A DNA stretch of 15,398 nt from Desulfobacterales bacterium. Lineage in GTDB: Bacteria; Desulfobacterota; Desulfobacteria; Desulfobacterales; UBA5852. Below the pieces are notes generated by a model. That model ran no database searches, had not been told where the DNA came from, and saw only the letters and a program-made list of their open reading frames with translations. The position numbers were made by a program, and so were the translations under genes. Shown here piece by piece: positions 1 through 8,122 of this stretch (its first letter is position 1; each line of letters begins with the position of its first letter). The stretch is from the NCBI GenBank assembly GCA_030066455.1, contig JASJBQ010000089.1:1-15398 (forward strand), read 5' to 3'.

Positions 1-58
1 CGACCACCCCGCCTTTTTTTGTCCCTGCTTTAGAAGCATTTAACGGCGCGGATGGAAA

Positions 59-1597
59 TCATGGCGCCTTGGCCTTCCTGGCCGATCGCAGATTTTCCAG
101 CAGGCCTGCCGAGACCTTGCCGTCCACCGCGAGTTGATGGTCTTTCTGAAACGCCCTGATGGCGGCCGCTGTGGCCGGCCCTGACTTGCCGTCGATTTTG
201 CCGACCTTGTAACCCAACCCCGCCAAGAGGGATTGAACTTCCGCCACCTGAAGGCGTTCTTCCTGCTCCGCGCCGAACCCGATCAGCCGGCGGCCGAAGG
301 TGATCTCCGCGGGCAGTTGTCCCGGCTCGGCCGGCGGGGCCGGATGATCGGCATCGATCAGTTTGTGGATGTAGGTGCCCAGGGTCTGATGCTCCACGGC
401 CGAATTCTTGTAGAGCACGTTGGAGATCAGGGTGGCCATATAGTGCAGGCGGTTGACGCCGGCCGGCGTTTCCACGACCGCCATTGAATTCATGTAGTTC
501 CTGACGTTCCCGTGATACTTCTTGCAGCTGAAGCCCGGCTCGGGTTTGCAGCTGTAGAGTGATCCGGATTTGAAATAGACGGCCGAGTCTTTGAGGATGG
601 GGGCGGAAGCGTAGCGGATGCGGCGCTCGGTCATATAAATCAGCCGCTTGATTTCCCGACTGGAAAAACGGTCGACCAGGCGCCCCTGCTCCATGCGCAC
701 CACGTAGCGCAGCAGTTCGCGCGCAGTGCCGTAGCTGGTGGTCCCAGGCACCTGCGCCTTGCCGTGACGGGTGAAAAAACTCCCCTGGCGCAGGCTTTCG
801 GTGTCCAGATCGTTGCGCGCGAGCGCCCGGGTGAAGGTTTCGGCGAACAAGCTGCCCAGCTGCGCCTTGGGGGTCTCCTTGAAGAAGCGCCCGGCTTCGT
901 CCGCGGATACCGGGTAGTCCCTTCCGAAATGCCTGATCAGCATGGCGTGCTTCATCACCGTCGAAGCGGCGGCGTTGGAACTGGCGGACAGCATCCAGTC
1001 CAGCCACTCGTAAAAAGTGCCCTTGTCGCCCAATTGCAGCGGCCGGAAACTGAGCTTTCCGGCGTCGAGATCCCAGATGCGCACCTCGTGGTGATCGTGG
1101 TTGATAAAGGCGTCCGCGGTGATGATCGTCTCCTGCAGGATTCTGCGGCGAGCGTCCAGATCGTCGGGGTAGGCGTCCGCCAGTGCCTGAAAAACCGCCA
1201 CAGCCGCCACGATCTTACCGACACTGCCGACGTTTTGTTTGTGATCGGCGCGGTGCAGCGCCAGACGGGGGTGCGCCAAGTCGGACAGATCCAGCACCGC
1301 CAGGCCGTATTTATCGGCCTGGCCGCCCAGCAGCGCCCTGATCTCCGCCGTAAACGCGGGGTCGGGTGCCGGCAGTTCAAAATCGGGCCGGTCGAGAAGC
1401 CGCAGGTCGACCATTTCCAGGGGCAGGCGCGCCCCCGGGGGCTGGGATCTCCCTTTCAGCTTGCCCAGCACGGACAAGCGGGCCGCTTCGATGCGGCGGA
1501 TGCCGGTGGATTCGTAACCGTCCAGGGGATAGGCATGCATGCTGCCGCCCGCCGCCACCAAGCACGCTCCGAGAAAAAAAAGAAATAGGGGTCGCAT
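59..1597 (-). CDS. Exported serine hydrolase (beta-lactamase/penicillin-binding fold) with C-terminal peptidoglycan-binding domain
   Basis: The 512-residue protein has the three signatures of the penicillin-recognising serine hydrolase fold in order: SVGK at residues 125-128 (nucleophile Ser125, Lys128), SSN at 206-208 and KSG at 343-345. The C-terminus (about 448-503) matches the peptidoglycan_binding_1 pattern, with an IDGKSGPAT stretch and AIRAFQKDHQL. The N-terminus is a short hydrophobic signal; MHA at 20-22 is a possible signal peptidase I site and LGAC at 9-12 a possible but very early lipobox. It therefore probably acts on or near periplasmic peptidoglycan as a carboxypeptidase, endopeptidase or transpeptidase-like enzyme; a beta-lactamase role is possible but the appended binding domain argues against it. 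Cys350 and Cys358 lie just after KSG and could form a disulfide. The ATG start has a strong GGGAGG site five bases upstream. It is the last gene of a minus-strand group, 116 bp after the dehydrogenase gene. The substrate cannot be told from sequence. Confidence 0.8.
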   Translation of the reverse strand: MRPLFLFFLGACLVAAGGSMHAYPLDGYESTGIRRIEAARLSVLGKLKGRSQPPGARLPLEMVDLRLLDRPDFELPAPDPAFTAEIRALLGGQADKYGLAVLDLSDLAHPRLALHRADHKQNVGSVGKIVAAVAVFQALADAYPDDLDARRRILQETIITADAFINHDHHEVRIWDLDAGKLSFRPLQLGDKGTFYEWLDWMLSASSNAAASTVMKHAMLIRHFGRDYPVSADEAGRFFKETPKAQLGSLFAETFTRALARNDLDTESLRQGSFFTRHGKAQVPGTTSYGTARELLRYVVRMEQGRLVDRFSSREIKRLIYMTERRIRYASAPILKDSAVYFKSGSLYSCKPEPGFSCKKYHGNVRNYMNSMAVVETPAGVNRLHYMATLISNVLYKNSAVEHQTLGTYIHKLIDADHPAPPAEPGQLPAEITFGRRLIGFGAEQEERLQVAEVQSLLAGLGYKVGKIDGKSGPATAAAIRAFQKDHQLAVDGKVSAGLLENLRSARKAKAP

Positions 1598-1633
1598 ATT
1601 ATCCTCCCATATGAATGGCGTTCAATTGTTTTC

Positions 1634-1668
1634 GCCGGCCGGGGTCTGAACCGAGTGCCCCTGCCGGC
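1634..1668. other. GC-rich hairpin between dehydrogenase and serine hydrolase genes
   Basis: Arms 1634-1644 and 1658-1668 pair at ten of eleven positions around a 13-base loop, with one C-T mismatch. It lies in the 116-bp gap downstream of the minus-strand dehydrogenase and upstream of the hydrolase. No T-run follows on the minus strand, so it is not a textbook intrinsic terminator. It could stabilise or separate the two messages. Confidence 0.35.
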
Positions 1669-1713
1669 CAAGGCGCAAGACCATTACGCTTGAAACCGCA
1701 TTGCCACAGCTGT

Positions 1714-2748
1714 TTAAAAATCATCGAAACGGGGATCATTCATATTGTCCACGGATATATTTCGTTTTCCGCTTTCGATTTCTTTGACCATGGCCACCAT
1801 CGCCTGGTTAACCGGCACGGGGATGGCGTGTTCGGCGGCGCGCTTGCAGATGTAGCCATTCAGATAGTCGATCTCGGTCGGGCGGCCGCGCTCCAGGGAC
1901 TGGAGGCTGGAAGAACGGATCCGACGGTATTTGAAGCCGATGATGCGGATGACGAGATGGCGCTTGAAATTCCTGTACCATCCATAGCCGTCTAAAAAAC
2001 CGTAGTAATCCAGCTTGCCGCCGGCGCCGGGTGCCACCCGCAGGCCCATGGCGTTGGCCACATCGAGGGCCTCCTGCATGAGGGCGATGAATACGCTGCG
2101 GATTTTGCGCACGGCCAGGAGGCTTCCCAGCGCCTCGCCCGTAATGGCGCCCAGGGTGTTGATGCAGGCGTTGACCATCAGCTTGGCATAGAGCTCCCCC
2201 ATGATGTTGTCGGAAATACGGGTGGATTGAACCGCAGCCAGCATGTTACGGATCGGTTCGAGGCGGGGCGCCTGCCGGGCGTCAATGGCCCCCAGGATGA
2301 ACTCGCCCTCGGATGTCACCTCGATCTTGCCGCCCCCATGGTTGGTCGCCCCCCAGGCCACAACACACCCGGCCACCCGCTCCCGTCCCAGAGTCGCAGC
2401 CAGGGCGTCCTCGCTGATGCCGTTCTGCAACGAAACCACGATGGATTCGGCGTGGAGCCGGGGCAGGAGCTCGCGGGCCACGGCCACGCAGTCGTTGACC
2501 TTGGTGGCGTGGAAAACGATATCCAGATCGGCGGGCAGGTCGGCCACCGTCAGAACCGACCTGAGGGCCGCGGTGTGGACGCCCTTCACCCCGGAAACCG
2601 TGATCCCCGGAGATGTCGCCTGGGCGAGGGTCTGCGGATGCTTGCAGACCAGGATCGGGTCCCAGCCGGCTAGGCGCATGAATGCGGCCGTTGCACCGCC
2701 GATGGCGCCGGCCCCGACAATCGCGACCTTCAGTTCATTGGCCCGCAT
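1714..2748 (-). CDS. Ketopantoate reductase family (PanE/ApbA) dehydrogenase, copy 1
   Basis: The 344-residue protein opens with a Rossmann NAD(P)-binding motif VGAGAIGG (11-18). The C-terminal half carries the family's catalytic pattern: Lys189 with Asn193 and Asn197 in KLMVNACIN, a serine in the SSSLQS stretch (279-284), and Glu292 in PTEIDYLNGYI. In PanE these bind and reduce ketopantoate to pantoate with NADPH in coenzyme A synthesis. This protein is about 40 residues longer than E. coli PanE, with extra, partly basic sequence around 235-280, so the substrate may be another 2-oxo acid; the catalytic residues are intact. The ATG start has GAGGA upstream. It is the 3' partner of a paralogous pair and lies 76 bp after the other copy, probably in one transcript. 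Cytoplasmic; no membrane segment is visible. Confidence 0.85.
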   Translation of the reverse strand: MRANELKVAIVGAGAIGGATAAFMRLAGWDPILVCKHPQTLAQATSPGITVSGVKGVHTAALRSVLTVADLPADLDIVFHATKVNDCVAVARELLPRLHAESIVVSLQNGISEDALAATLGRERVAGCVVAWGATNHGGGKIEVTSEGEFILGAIDARQAPRLEPIRNMLAAVQSTRISDNIMGELYAKLMVNACINTLGAITGEALGSLLAVRKIRSVFIALMQEALDVANAMGLRVAPGAGGKLDYYGFLDGYGWYRNFKRHLVIRIIGFKYRRIRSSSLQSLERGRPTEIDYLNGYICKRAAEHAIPVPVNQAMVAMVKEIESGKRNISVDNMNDPRFDDF

Positions 2749-2824
2749 GCCACATCCTCAGTTTTTTCGATTGCACGATAAAACGCCCGCCTGGCGCAGC
2801 CGAGAGCCGGTGGCCAGCGACCAT

Positions 2825-3856
2825 TCAGAAAGCGGCGAATACCGGATCGTTCATATTTTCCATCGACATGGAGCGTTTCCCGGCCTCGATTTCCTTGATC
2901 ATGGCCACGACAGCCTGGTTGACCGGAACGGTGAGGCCATGCTCGGCGGCCCGGTCGCAGATATATCCGTTCAGGTAATCGATTTCGGTGGGCCGCCCCC
3001 GCTCGAGGGACTGCAGGGTGGAGGGCTTGATGCGGCGGTGCTTGATCCCCACGATGCAGAGAATGAGGTGGCGTTTGAACTGGTCCCAGAGGCCGTTGCC
3101 CCGCAGCAGCTTGTAGAGATCCAGATTCTTGGGCGCCAGCGCCAGCCGGATACCCACGACGTCGGCCACGCTGAGGCATTCCTGCATGAGGGCGATGAAT
3201 ACGCTGCGGACTTTACGCACGGCCAGCAGTTTCCCCAGGGCCACACCATTGATGGACGCCAGCGCATTGATGCAGGCGTTGAACATCAGCTTGGAATAGA
3301 GTTCCCCCATGATGTTGTCGGTGATGCGGGTCGGTTGGACCGCATCCAGCATGGGCTGGATCATTTTGATGCGCTCGTCCTGCTTGTGGTCGATGTGGCC
3401 GAGAATGAACTCCCCTTCGGAAGTCACCTCGACTTTTCCGGGGCCCCTCAGCGTCGCCGCCAGGTTCTCGACGCAGCCGGCCACCCGTTCACGGCCCAAT
3501 ACACCGGCCAGGGCATCCTCGCTGATGCCGTTCTGCATCGAAACCACGATGGACTGCGCGTGCAGGAACGGCTCGAGTTCCCGGGCCACGGCAACGCAAA
3601 CGTTGGCTTTGGTGGCATGGAAGACGACGTCCAGGTCCCGGGGGAGTTCCGCAATCGTCAGCACCCCCCGCACCGGCACGGTGTGCGTCTCCCCCAGCCG
3701 CGTGACGACCAGACCCGGCGAGGTCACCTGGGACAGGGTGTTTGCATGTTTGCAGACCAGGATCGGCTGCCATCCCGCCTTCGTCATCAAAGCGGCGGTC
3801 ACGCCACCGATCGCCCCGGCCCCGACAACGGCAATTTTGAGATTTTTCGCTTGCAT
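2825..3856 (-). CDS. Ketopantoate reductase family (PanE/ApbA) dehydrogenase, copy 2
   Basis: This 343-residue protein is about two thirds identical to the downstream copy by hand alignment, with one single-residue gap near 240. The Rossmann motif VGAGAIGG (11-18), Lys189, Asn193, Asn197 and Glu291 are conserved, so both copies look catalytically competent. An in-frame GTG at 3910 would give 361 residues. I chose the ATG at 3856 because the protein then starts MQAKNLKIAVVGAG, in register with MRANELKVAIVGAG of its paralog. The ribosome site is weak (GAGAG). The copies are most alike at both ends (cofactor motif and C-terminal TEIDYLNGYI block) and differ most at about 50-60, 130-140 and 235-260, which could reflect different substrates. 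It lies 90 bp after the glycosyltransferase gene. The pathway is not shown by the neighbours. Confidence 0.84.
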   Translation of the reverse strand: MQAKNLKIAVVGAGAIGGVTAALMTKAGWQPILVCKHANTLSQVTSPGLVVTRLGETHTVPVRGVLTIAELPRDLDVVFHATKANVCVAVARELEPFLHAQSIVVSMQNGISEDALAGVLGRERVAGCVENLAATLRGPGKVEVTSEGEFILGHIDHKQDERIKMIQPMLDAVQPTRITDNIMGELYSKLMFNACINALASINGVALGKLLAVRKVRSVFIALMQECLSVADVVGIRLALAPKNLDLYKLLRGNGLWDQFKRHLILCIVGIKHRRIKPSTLQSLERGRPTEIDYLNGYICDRAAEHGLTVPVNQAVVAMIKEIEAGKRSMSMENMNDPVFAAF

Positions 3857-3946
3857 GGCTCTCGGCTTGGTTTCGTGCGCTGGCCGTATCCTGATAGTGC
3901 TTGTCAGCACCAGGCCGGCTTGCAGGTCAGGCCCGCTTTCCCGACC

Positions 3947-4867
3947 CTACCCTCGGCCGGATCGAATCAGGCCTCTGAGGCAACTGCGAATATACTTCCG
4001 CAGGTTGGACCCCTTGAAAAGGAACCACGGATAGGCGCGTATGCCGCGCTCGTAGTAAGACCTGGCCTTGCGGTATTCCCCGTGGAGGTAGCAGGTCCGG
4101 GAGATGCTCAGGCAGCGCTTGGCGAAGAAGCGTCGGCGTAGCCCGAGCTGTTTCGGATTTAAACGATTCGGATCGAACAGGTGATCGACAAGATCCAAAC
4201 CGCTCGCTTCGATGCGTTCGAGGTTGCGTCGCAGACTGCCTTCGTGGCGGTATTTGACCACCGCAATGCCCGGCACCGCAACGGCCGGATAGCGGGCCAG
4301 CAGGTGGGCAAAGAAGACCACGTCCTCGTTGTTGTGCACCCCCTCCGGGAATTGGATCTCCCGGCAGGCTTCGGTCCGGACCACGGCCGAACCGATGGTC
4401 AGGCCGCTGATACGGCCCTTGATACAGCGCTGGAAGTTGACGGTGCGGTCGTTAGCAATGCCGGCCGCACGGTGGGCCGTTCTTTCATTCTGGCGATTGA
4501 TGGAATCGTAGCCGGCGAATAAAAGGACCCTGTCCGGGTATTGCGCCTGGGCCGCTGCCAGGCGTTGCACGGCACCCGCCACAAGTGCATCGTCGGCATC
4601 CAGAAACCACAGATGGTCGCCGCTGGCATGCATGGCGCCCATGTTGCGGGCGGCCGAGGGGCCGGCGTTCGCCTGATGAACGTATTTGATGGCCCGGGGG
4701 GCATACTGGTGGCGAAGACGCGATACCACGTTGGCCGTATCGTCGGTGGAACCGTCGTCGACGATAACGACCTCGTGTTCCAGGCTTTCCTGGGTCATCA
4801 CCGAATCGAGGCAACGTTCGAGAAAGCGGGCATAATTGTATGTCGGAATGACGAACGAAAGCTTCAC
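3947..4867 (-). CDS. Glycosyltransferase family 2 (GT-A fold)
   Basis: The 306-residue protein begins MKLSFVIPTYNYARFLERCL, the usual start of family 2 glycosyltransferases. It has VDDGSTDD (36-43) for nucleotide binding, LDADD (89-93) as the DXD-like metal and nucleotide-sugar site, and an Asn-Glu-Asp (180-182) at the usual place of the catalytic base region. The last 60 residues are basic and aromatic and could touch the membrane surface, but no clear transmembrane helix is present. It would transfer a sugar from a nucleotide donor to a cell-surface glycan or lipid; donor and acceptor are unknown. The start is GTG with only a weak GGGC upstream; no better start is seen, and the family N-terminus fits this position. 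It is the first gene of the leftward group. Confidence 0.85.
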   Translation of the reverse strand: MKLSFVIPTYNYARFLERCLDSVMTQESLEHEVVIVDDGSTDDTANVVSRLRHQYAPRAIKYVHQANAGPSAARNMGAMHASGDHLWFLDADDALVAGAVQRLAAAQAQYPDRVLLFAGYDSINRQNERTAHRAAGIANDRTVNFQRCIKGRISGLTIGSAVVRTEACREIQFPEGVHNNEDVVFFAHLLARYPAVAVPGIAVVKYRHEGSLRRNLERIEASGLDLVDHLFDPNRLNPKQLGLRRRFFAKRCLSISRTCYLHGEYRKARSYYERGIRAYPWFLFKGSNLRKYIRSCLRGLIRSGRG

Positions 4868-4925
4868 GGTGCCCAGCTTTGCCGCTTGATGTCGGCCGAC
4901 GCTCCGGCTTTTAACAGGGCGCGAT

Positions 4926-4938
4926 ATCGGGTCCCGAT
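4926..4938. promoter_or_regulatory. 13-bp perfect palindrome upstream of the glycosyltransferase gene
   Basis: ATCGGG and CCCGAT flank a single central base, about 59 bp upstream of the GTG start of the leftward gene group. The position suits an operator, but no matching regulator gene is present and the promoter around it is not clear. Confidence 0.25.
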
Positions 4939-4995
4939 CCCCTGCCCCTGTTTCCTTACCTGAATTTCACCCGTCAGACAACCGCGTCCGAAAGG

Positions 4996-5031
4996 AAAAA
5001 AACGCTATGGAAAATTACCCTGAGCGTTTTT
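4996..5031 (-). terminator. Possible terminator of the EamA permease gene
   Basis: AAAAACGCT (4998-5006) and AGCGTTTTT (5023-5031) are nine-base inverted repeats around a 16-base loop. Read on the minus strand the second arm ends in a run of seven T (4996-5002), about 110 bp after the permease stop. The stem is mostly A-T with only a short GC core, so it would be weak. The same hairpin could work in the other direction. Confidence 0.35.
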
Positions 5032-5144
5032 GCCGCATCCCGTATGTGAAGACGGTGTTTCGCACGCCGTTACATCTGCTCGGATCCGGAGGGAAATATG
5101 GATGCATCCTAAGCTCACGCTAACCTTAAAAAGCCTGTCCATGC

Positions 5145-6038
5145 TTATTGCTTCGCGGCCGTATTCGGCCGGTAGGCCCCCAGATAGATGGCCATCAGCG
5201 CGATGGCCACGCCCGCCCAGTTCAGCAGGCTCGTGGGGCGCTGGAAAAAGAGTACGTCCCAGATAAACGCCAGGGCCGGCTGCAGCAAAAGGATCAGTCC
5301 TGAAAGCGAAGCGCGGATGAGCGGTAGCGCGTTGGTGATCAGCAACCAGCCGGCAAACTGGCTGCCGAAACCCAGGGCGATCAGGGCAACCCACGTCTGA
5401 AGGTCAGGGATGGCGAAACTGGCGCCAAGACGCAGGACCTCGAGCGCCAGGAAAACGGCGGTCAACAACGAAACCATGGTGAGTACGCTGAAGAAAGTGG
5501 CGCCCTGCTGCTCGCCTTGAAGGGCGCGGATGGAGAGCAGAAAACCGGCATAACATGCGGCCGCGCCCAGTCCGCAATAAATCCCCAGACGATCGTCGGC
5601 CCCCAGCGTCGACCAATCGACCCCCACAACCAGAATGAGGCCCAGCAGGGCCAGGGGCACCGAAAGAACGTAGAGCAGGCGCAGCCTTTCCCCGAAAAAA
5701 GCCATCCCGACAGCCGCCAGGATGAACACCTGGAAATTAGGCAGGATGGTGCCGAGCCCCGGTCCGACATAGTGAACCGCGTAGTGATAAAGCGCCAGAT
5801 CCAGAGCGAAGAATAATCCGCACAGCGCTCCCCGGCCCAAGTGACGGCCTCCCTGCCAGAAGCCCTCGCGCCTCACGGCAGCCACGGCCAACAGGAGCAG
5901 ACCGCCGAAGAGCACGCGGTAGAAGGCCGAAACAGCAGGTGGCACGTGGCTGACCTTGACCCAGACGCCCGAGAAGCTGATCATTATCGCGCCGATCAGA
6001 AGGTGCAGCAGCGCATGGCTTTTGGTTGGGGTCAACAT
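5145..6038 (-). CDS. EamA/DMT-family inner-membrane permease
   Basis: The 297-residue protein is very hydrophobic and is predicted to have ten membrane helices in two repeated EamA units (about 10-138 and 152-288). Each unit ends with the family's charged turn followed by two helices: FFGERLR at 114-120 and FFQRPTS at 264-270. Such drug/metabolite-type carriers move small metabolites, often amino acids or nucleotide-sugar-like compounds, across the cytoplasmic membrane; the substrate here is unknown. The reading frame is open up to a GTG at 6182, but the extra 48 residues do not look like membrane protein. The ATG at 6038 gives the normal length and starts just before the first helix. The ribosome site is weak. 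It is divergent from an MFS permease gene and well separated from the glycosyltransferase group downstream. Confidence 0.82.
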   Translation of the reverse strand: MLTPTKSHALLHLLIGAIMISFSGVWVKVSHVPPAVSAFYRVLFGGLLLLAVAAVRREGFWQGGRHLGRGALCGLFFALDLALYHYAVHYVGPGLGTILPNFQVFILAAVGMAFFGERLRLLYVLSVPLALLGLILVVGVDWSTLGADDRLGIYCGLGAAACYAGFLLSIRALQGEQQGATFFSVLTMVSLLTAVFLALEVLRLGASFAIPDLQTWVALIALGFGSQFAGWLLITNALPLIRASLSGLILLLQPALAFIWDVLFFQRPTSLLNWAGVAIALMAIYLGAYRPNTAAKQ

Positions 6039-6176
6039 CGCGGCGCTTCCGTCCAAGGGAGGTTCCGGGAAAAGCCGATCATTACTGCATTTCAGTGCCG
6101 GCTGCAAACAGATTCCGGGGACAATCCGCATTCGGCACGCGATAAGCACGCCGGGAGGTGGACCCGAAAACCACAC

Positions 6177-6206
6177 TTGCACTCACGCCGTCCCAAGGGC
6201 TATAGG
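6177..6206 (+). promoter_or_regulatory. Candidate sigma-70 promoter for the MFS gene
   Basis: TTGCAC (6177-6182) and TATAGG (6201-6206) are 18 bp apart and point toward the MFS gene, leaving an untranslated leader of about 70 bases. It lies in the 246-bp divergent gap, where both permeases must be started. Pattern match only. Confidence 0.3.
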
Positions 6207-6284
6207 CCCCTGAAAGCTGTCTGGCGCGGTATCGCCTGACAATGCAAAGGTGCACGGCGAGACGATCAATTGGGAAAGCGAACG

Positions 6285-7583
6285 ATGAACACTGCAGGTA
6301 CCCAACCGGGTCCGCCCCTGCGCGCGGCCTGGGTGGTCTGGGGGCTGGGCGCCCTTTTCTATCTGTTGGCCTTTTTCCAGCGCGTGGCCCCGGCCGTCAT
6401 GACCGACGCGCTGATGCGCGAGTTTGGCATCGGGGCCGCTGCCCTGGGCCATCTTTCGGCCCTGTATTTCTACAGCTACGTCGCCATGCAGGTTCCCACG
6501 GGCATCATCGCCGACCGCTGGGGGCCCCGGCGCCTGCTCAGCCTGGGAGCCTTGGTGGCGGCCAGCGGCACCCTGATCTTCGCGCTGGCGCCGGACATCG
6601 TTCTGGTGGGCCTGGGACGTTTCCTGATCGGTGGTTCGGTGGCCGTCGCCTTCGTGGGCTGTCTGCAGTTGGCCAACAACTGGTTCCCTCCGCGTCTTTA
6701 CGGAATGGTGGCCGGCATGGCATTGTTTGTGGGTGTGATGGGTGCGGTCTGCGCCGGGCCGCCCCTGCGGCTTTGCGTTGACGCCTTCGGCTGGCGCCCC
6801 ACCATACTGGTGTCAGGGTTTGCGACGGTTGTCGTCGCGGCCGCCATCTGGACCTTTGTCCGGGATCATCCCCGCGACAAGGGCTACGCCAGCCCCGCTC
6901 CCGCCGACCAAGCCGCAGCGCCGGCCGCACCGGTGTCCATCCTGGCCGGCATAGGGACGGTTCTGCGCTATCCCAACACGATTCTGCTTTTCCTCATTCC
7001 CGGCGGCGTGGTTGGACCGGTGCTGGCCTTCTCGGGCTTGTGGGGCGTGCCCTTTCTTACGACGCATTACGGTCTGGCGCCAACCCGGGCGGCTGTTCTG
7101 ACCACCACCCTGCTGGTGGCCTGGGCCGTCGGGGGCCCCGTGCTGGGATGGCTATCAGACCGCAGGGGCCGCCGCAAACCACTCTATATCGGGGGATCCA
7201 TTGTCGCCCTGGTCTGCTGGTCGGTACTCATCCTGATCCCCGGTCTGCCCTTGCCGCTTCTGGTGTTGCTCCTCGTTTTGACGGGTTTGAGCTCCGGCTG
7301 CATGATCATCGGCTTTGCCTTCGCAAAGGAATCGGTACCGGCGCACCTTTCCGGCACCGCCACCGGAATAACCAATATGGGCGTGATGATGGGGCCGACC
7401 CTGCTGCAGCCGGCCATCGGCTGGATGCTCGACCGGTATTGGGCGGGAGCCCTCGAAACGGGGGTTCGCGTCTACAGCCTTGAGGCCTACCGGGCCGGAT
7501 TCGGCCTGATGATCGTATGGGCGGCCCTGGCCGTACTGCTCCTCTTTTTTACCCGCGAGACCTTCTGCCAACCATCCGCCTGA
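6285..7583 (+). CDS. Major facilitator superfamily transporter
   Basis: The 432-residue protein has the twelve-helix pattern of MFS carriers. The loop-2/3 signature is present as GIIADRWGPRR (73-83), and its half-repeat as GWLSDRRGRRK (288-298). The central loop (about 194-218) is Ala/Pro-rich. It is a secondary carrier of the inner membrane, either an ion-coupled symporter or an exchanger; the substrate cannot be assigned. A TTG at 6270 would add five residues; I prefer the ATG at 6285, which has GGGAAAG about ten bases upstream. It is divergent from the EamA permease gene, so the two carriers may share regulation across the 246-bp gap, but there is no direct evidence that they share a substrate. 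Confidence 0.83.
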   Translation: MNTAGTQPGPPLRAAWVVWGLGALFYLLAFFQRVAPAVMTDALMREFGIGAAALGHLSALYFYSYVAMQVPTGIIADRWGPRRLLSLGALVAASGTLIFALAPDIVLVGLGRFLIGGSVAVAFVGCLQLANNWFPPRLYGMVAGMALFVGVMGAVCAGPPLRLCVDAFGWRPTILVSGFATVVVAAAIWTFVRDHPRDKGYASPAPADQAAAPAAPVSILAGIGTVLRYPNTILLFLIPGGVVGPVLAFSGLWGVPFLTTHYGLAPTRAAVLTTTLLVAWAVGGPVLGWLSDRRGRRKPLYIGGSIVALVCWSVLILIPGLPLPLLVLLLVLTGLSSGCMIIGFAFAKESVPAHLSGTATGITNMGVMMGPTLLQPAIGWMLDRYWAGALETGVRVYSLEAYRAGFGLMIVWAALAVLLLFFTRETFCQPSA

Positions 7584-7690
7584 ACCTCAAATGAAGGACT
7601 TGCCGGTGCCGAAAAAAAACGTCGATGGCGGGTTGATGACCAGACGCCCGACTCCGTTTCCAAACGAAGCGTCCGGTTCTCGAGGATTAC

Positions 7691-8062
7691 GTGGGCGACG
7701 AAACCATCCTTATGGTTGACGATGTCGCCGACCAGCGGGACATTGCCGGGCGAATGCTGGGCAAACTGGGCTATACCGTGGTGACGGCCGCCAGCGGCGA
7801 GGAAGCCGTCGCCTATCTGAGCACCAATAAAGTCGACCTCGTTGTGCTGGACATGATCATGCCGCCCGGCATCGACGGTCTCGAGACCTACCGCCGCATT
7901 GTCACACACCACCCCGGCCAGAAGGCCGTCGTCGCCAGCGGCTTTTCCGAAAACGAGCGTGTGAGTGCGTTGCAGGAACTCGGCGCCGGAGAATACCTGC
8001 GCAAACCCTATTCCCTGGAAAAAATCGGCTTGGCCGTGCGTCATGAACTCGATCGTCCCTGA
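7691..8062 (+). CDS. Stand-alone receiver domain (response regulator or hybrid-kinase remnant)
   Basis: The 123 residues form one complete CheY-like receiver: acidic pair Asp10-Asp11, phospho-acceptor Asp54 in VVLDMIMPPGIDG, Ser83 in VASG and Lys105 in RKPY. There is no output domain. The GTG start follows GAGGA, but the frame stays open back to 7640, just after a TGA at 7637-7639, and the untranslated-looking part reads KRPVLEDYVG right before GDETILMVDD. That resembles the linker before the receiver in hybrid histidine kinases of this bacterial group. The gene may thus be a freed or decayed kinase tail, or a working single-domain regulator. No kinase gene is adjacent. It lies 107 bp after the MFS gene and converges on the superoxide dismutase gene. 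Confidence 0.75.
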   Translation: MGDETILMVDDVADQRDIAGRMLGKLGYTVVTAASGEEAVAYLSTNKVDLVVLDMIMPPGIDGLETYRRIVTHHPGQKAVVASGFSENERVSALQELGAGEYLRKPYSLEKIGLAVRHELDRP

Positions 8063-8068
8063 CAGGGG

Positions 8069-8093
8069 TTGCCGGGACGAACGAGCTCGGCAA
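8069..8093. other. Hairpin between convergent receiver and superoxide dismutase genes
   Basis: TTGCCGGG (8069-8076) pairs with GCTCGGCAA (within 8086-8093), giving eight base pairs including one G-U around a nine-base loop. It sits in the 60-bp gap where two genes converge, a usual place for a two-way terminator, but no T-run follows on either strand. Confidence 0.3.
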
Positions 8094-8122
8094 ACGACGG
8101 CAGCGGGAGGAGGCCGTAAGGG

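Noticed and set aside
26..38. Short TGCTT/AAGCA hairpin near the left edge
   Set aside because: Only five base pairs, and no T-run follows on the minus strand where the hydrolase gene ends; too weak to call a terminator.
2243..4141. Very long plus-strand open frame across both dehydrogenase genes
   Set aside because: It is antisense to two clearly recognisable paralogs and the translation resembles no family; long antisense frames are common in GC-rich DNA.
5007..5123. Possible 38-residue plus-strand peptide with AAAGGA upstream
   Set aside because: Its start lies in the loop of the terminator-like hairpin, the spacing is long and the product has no recognisable features.
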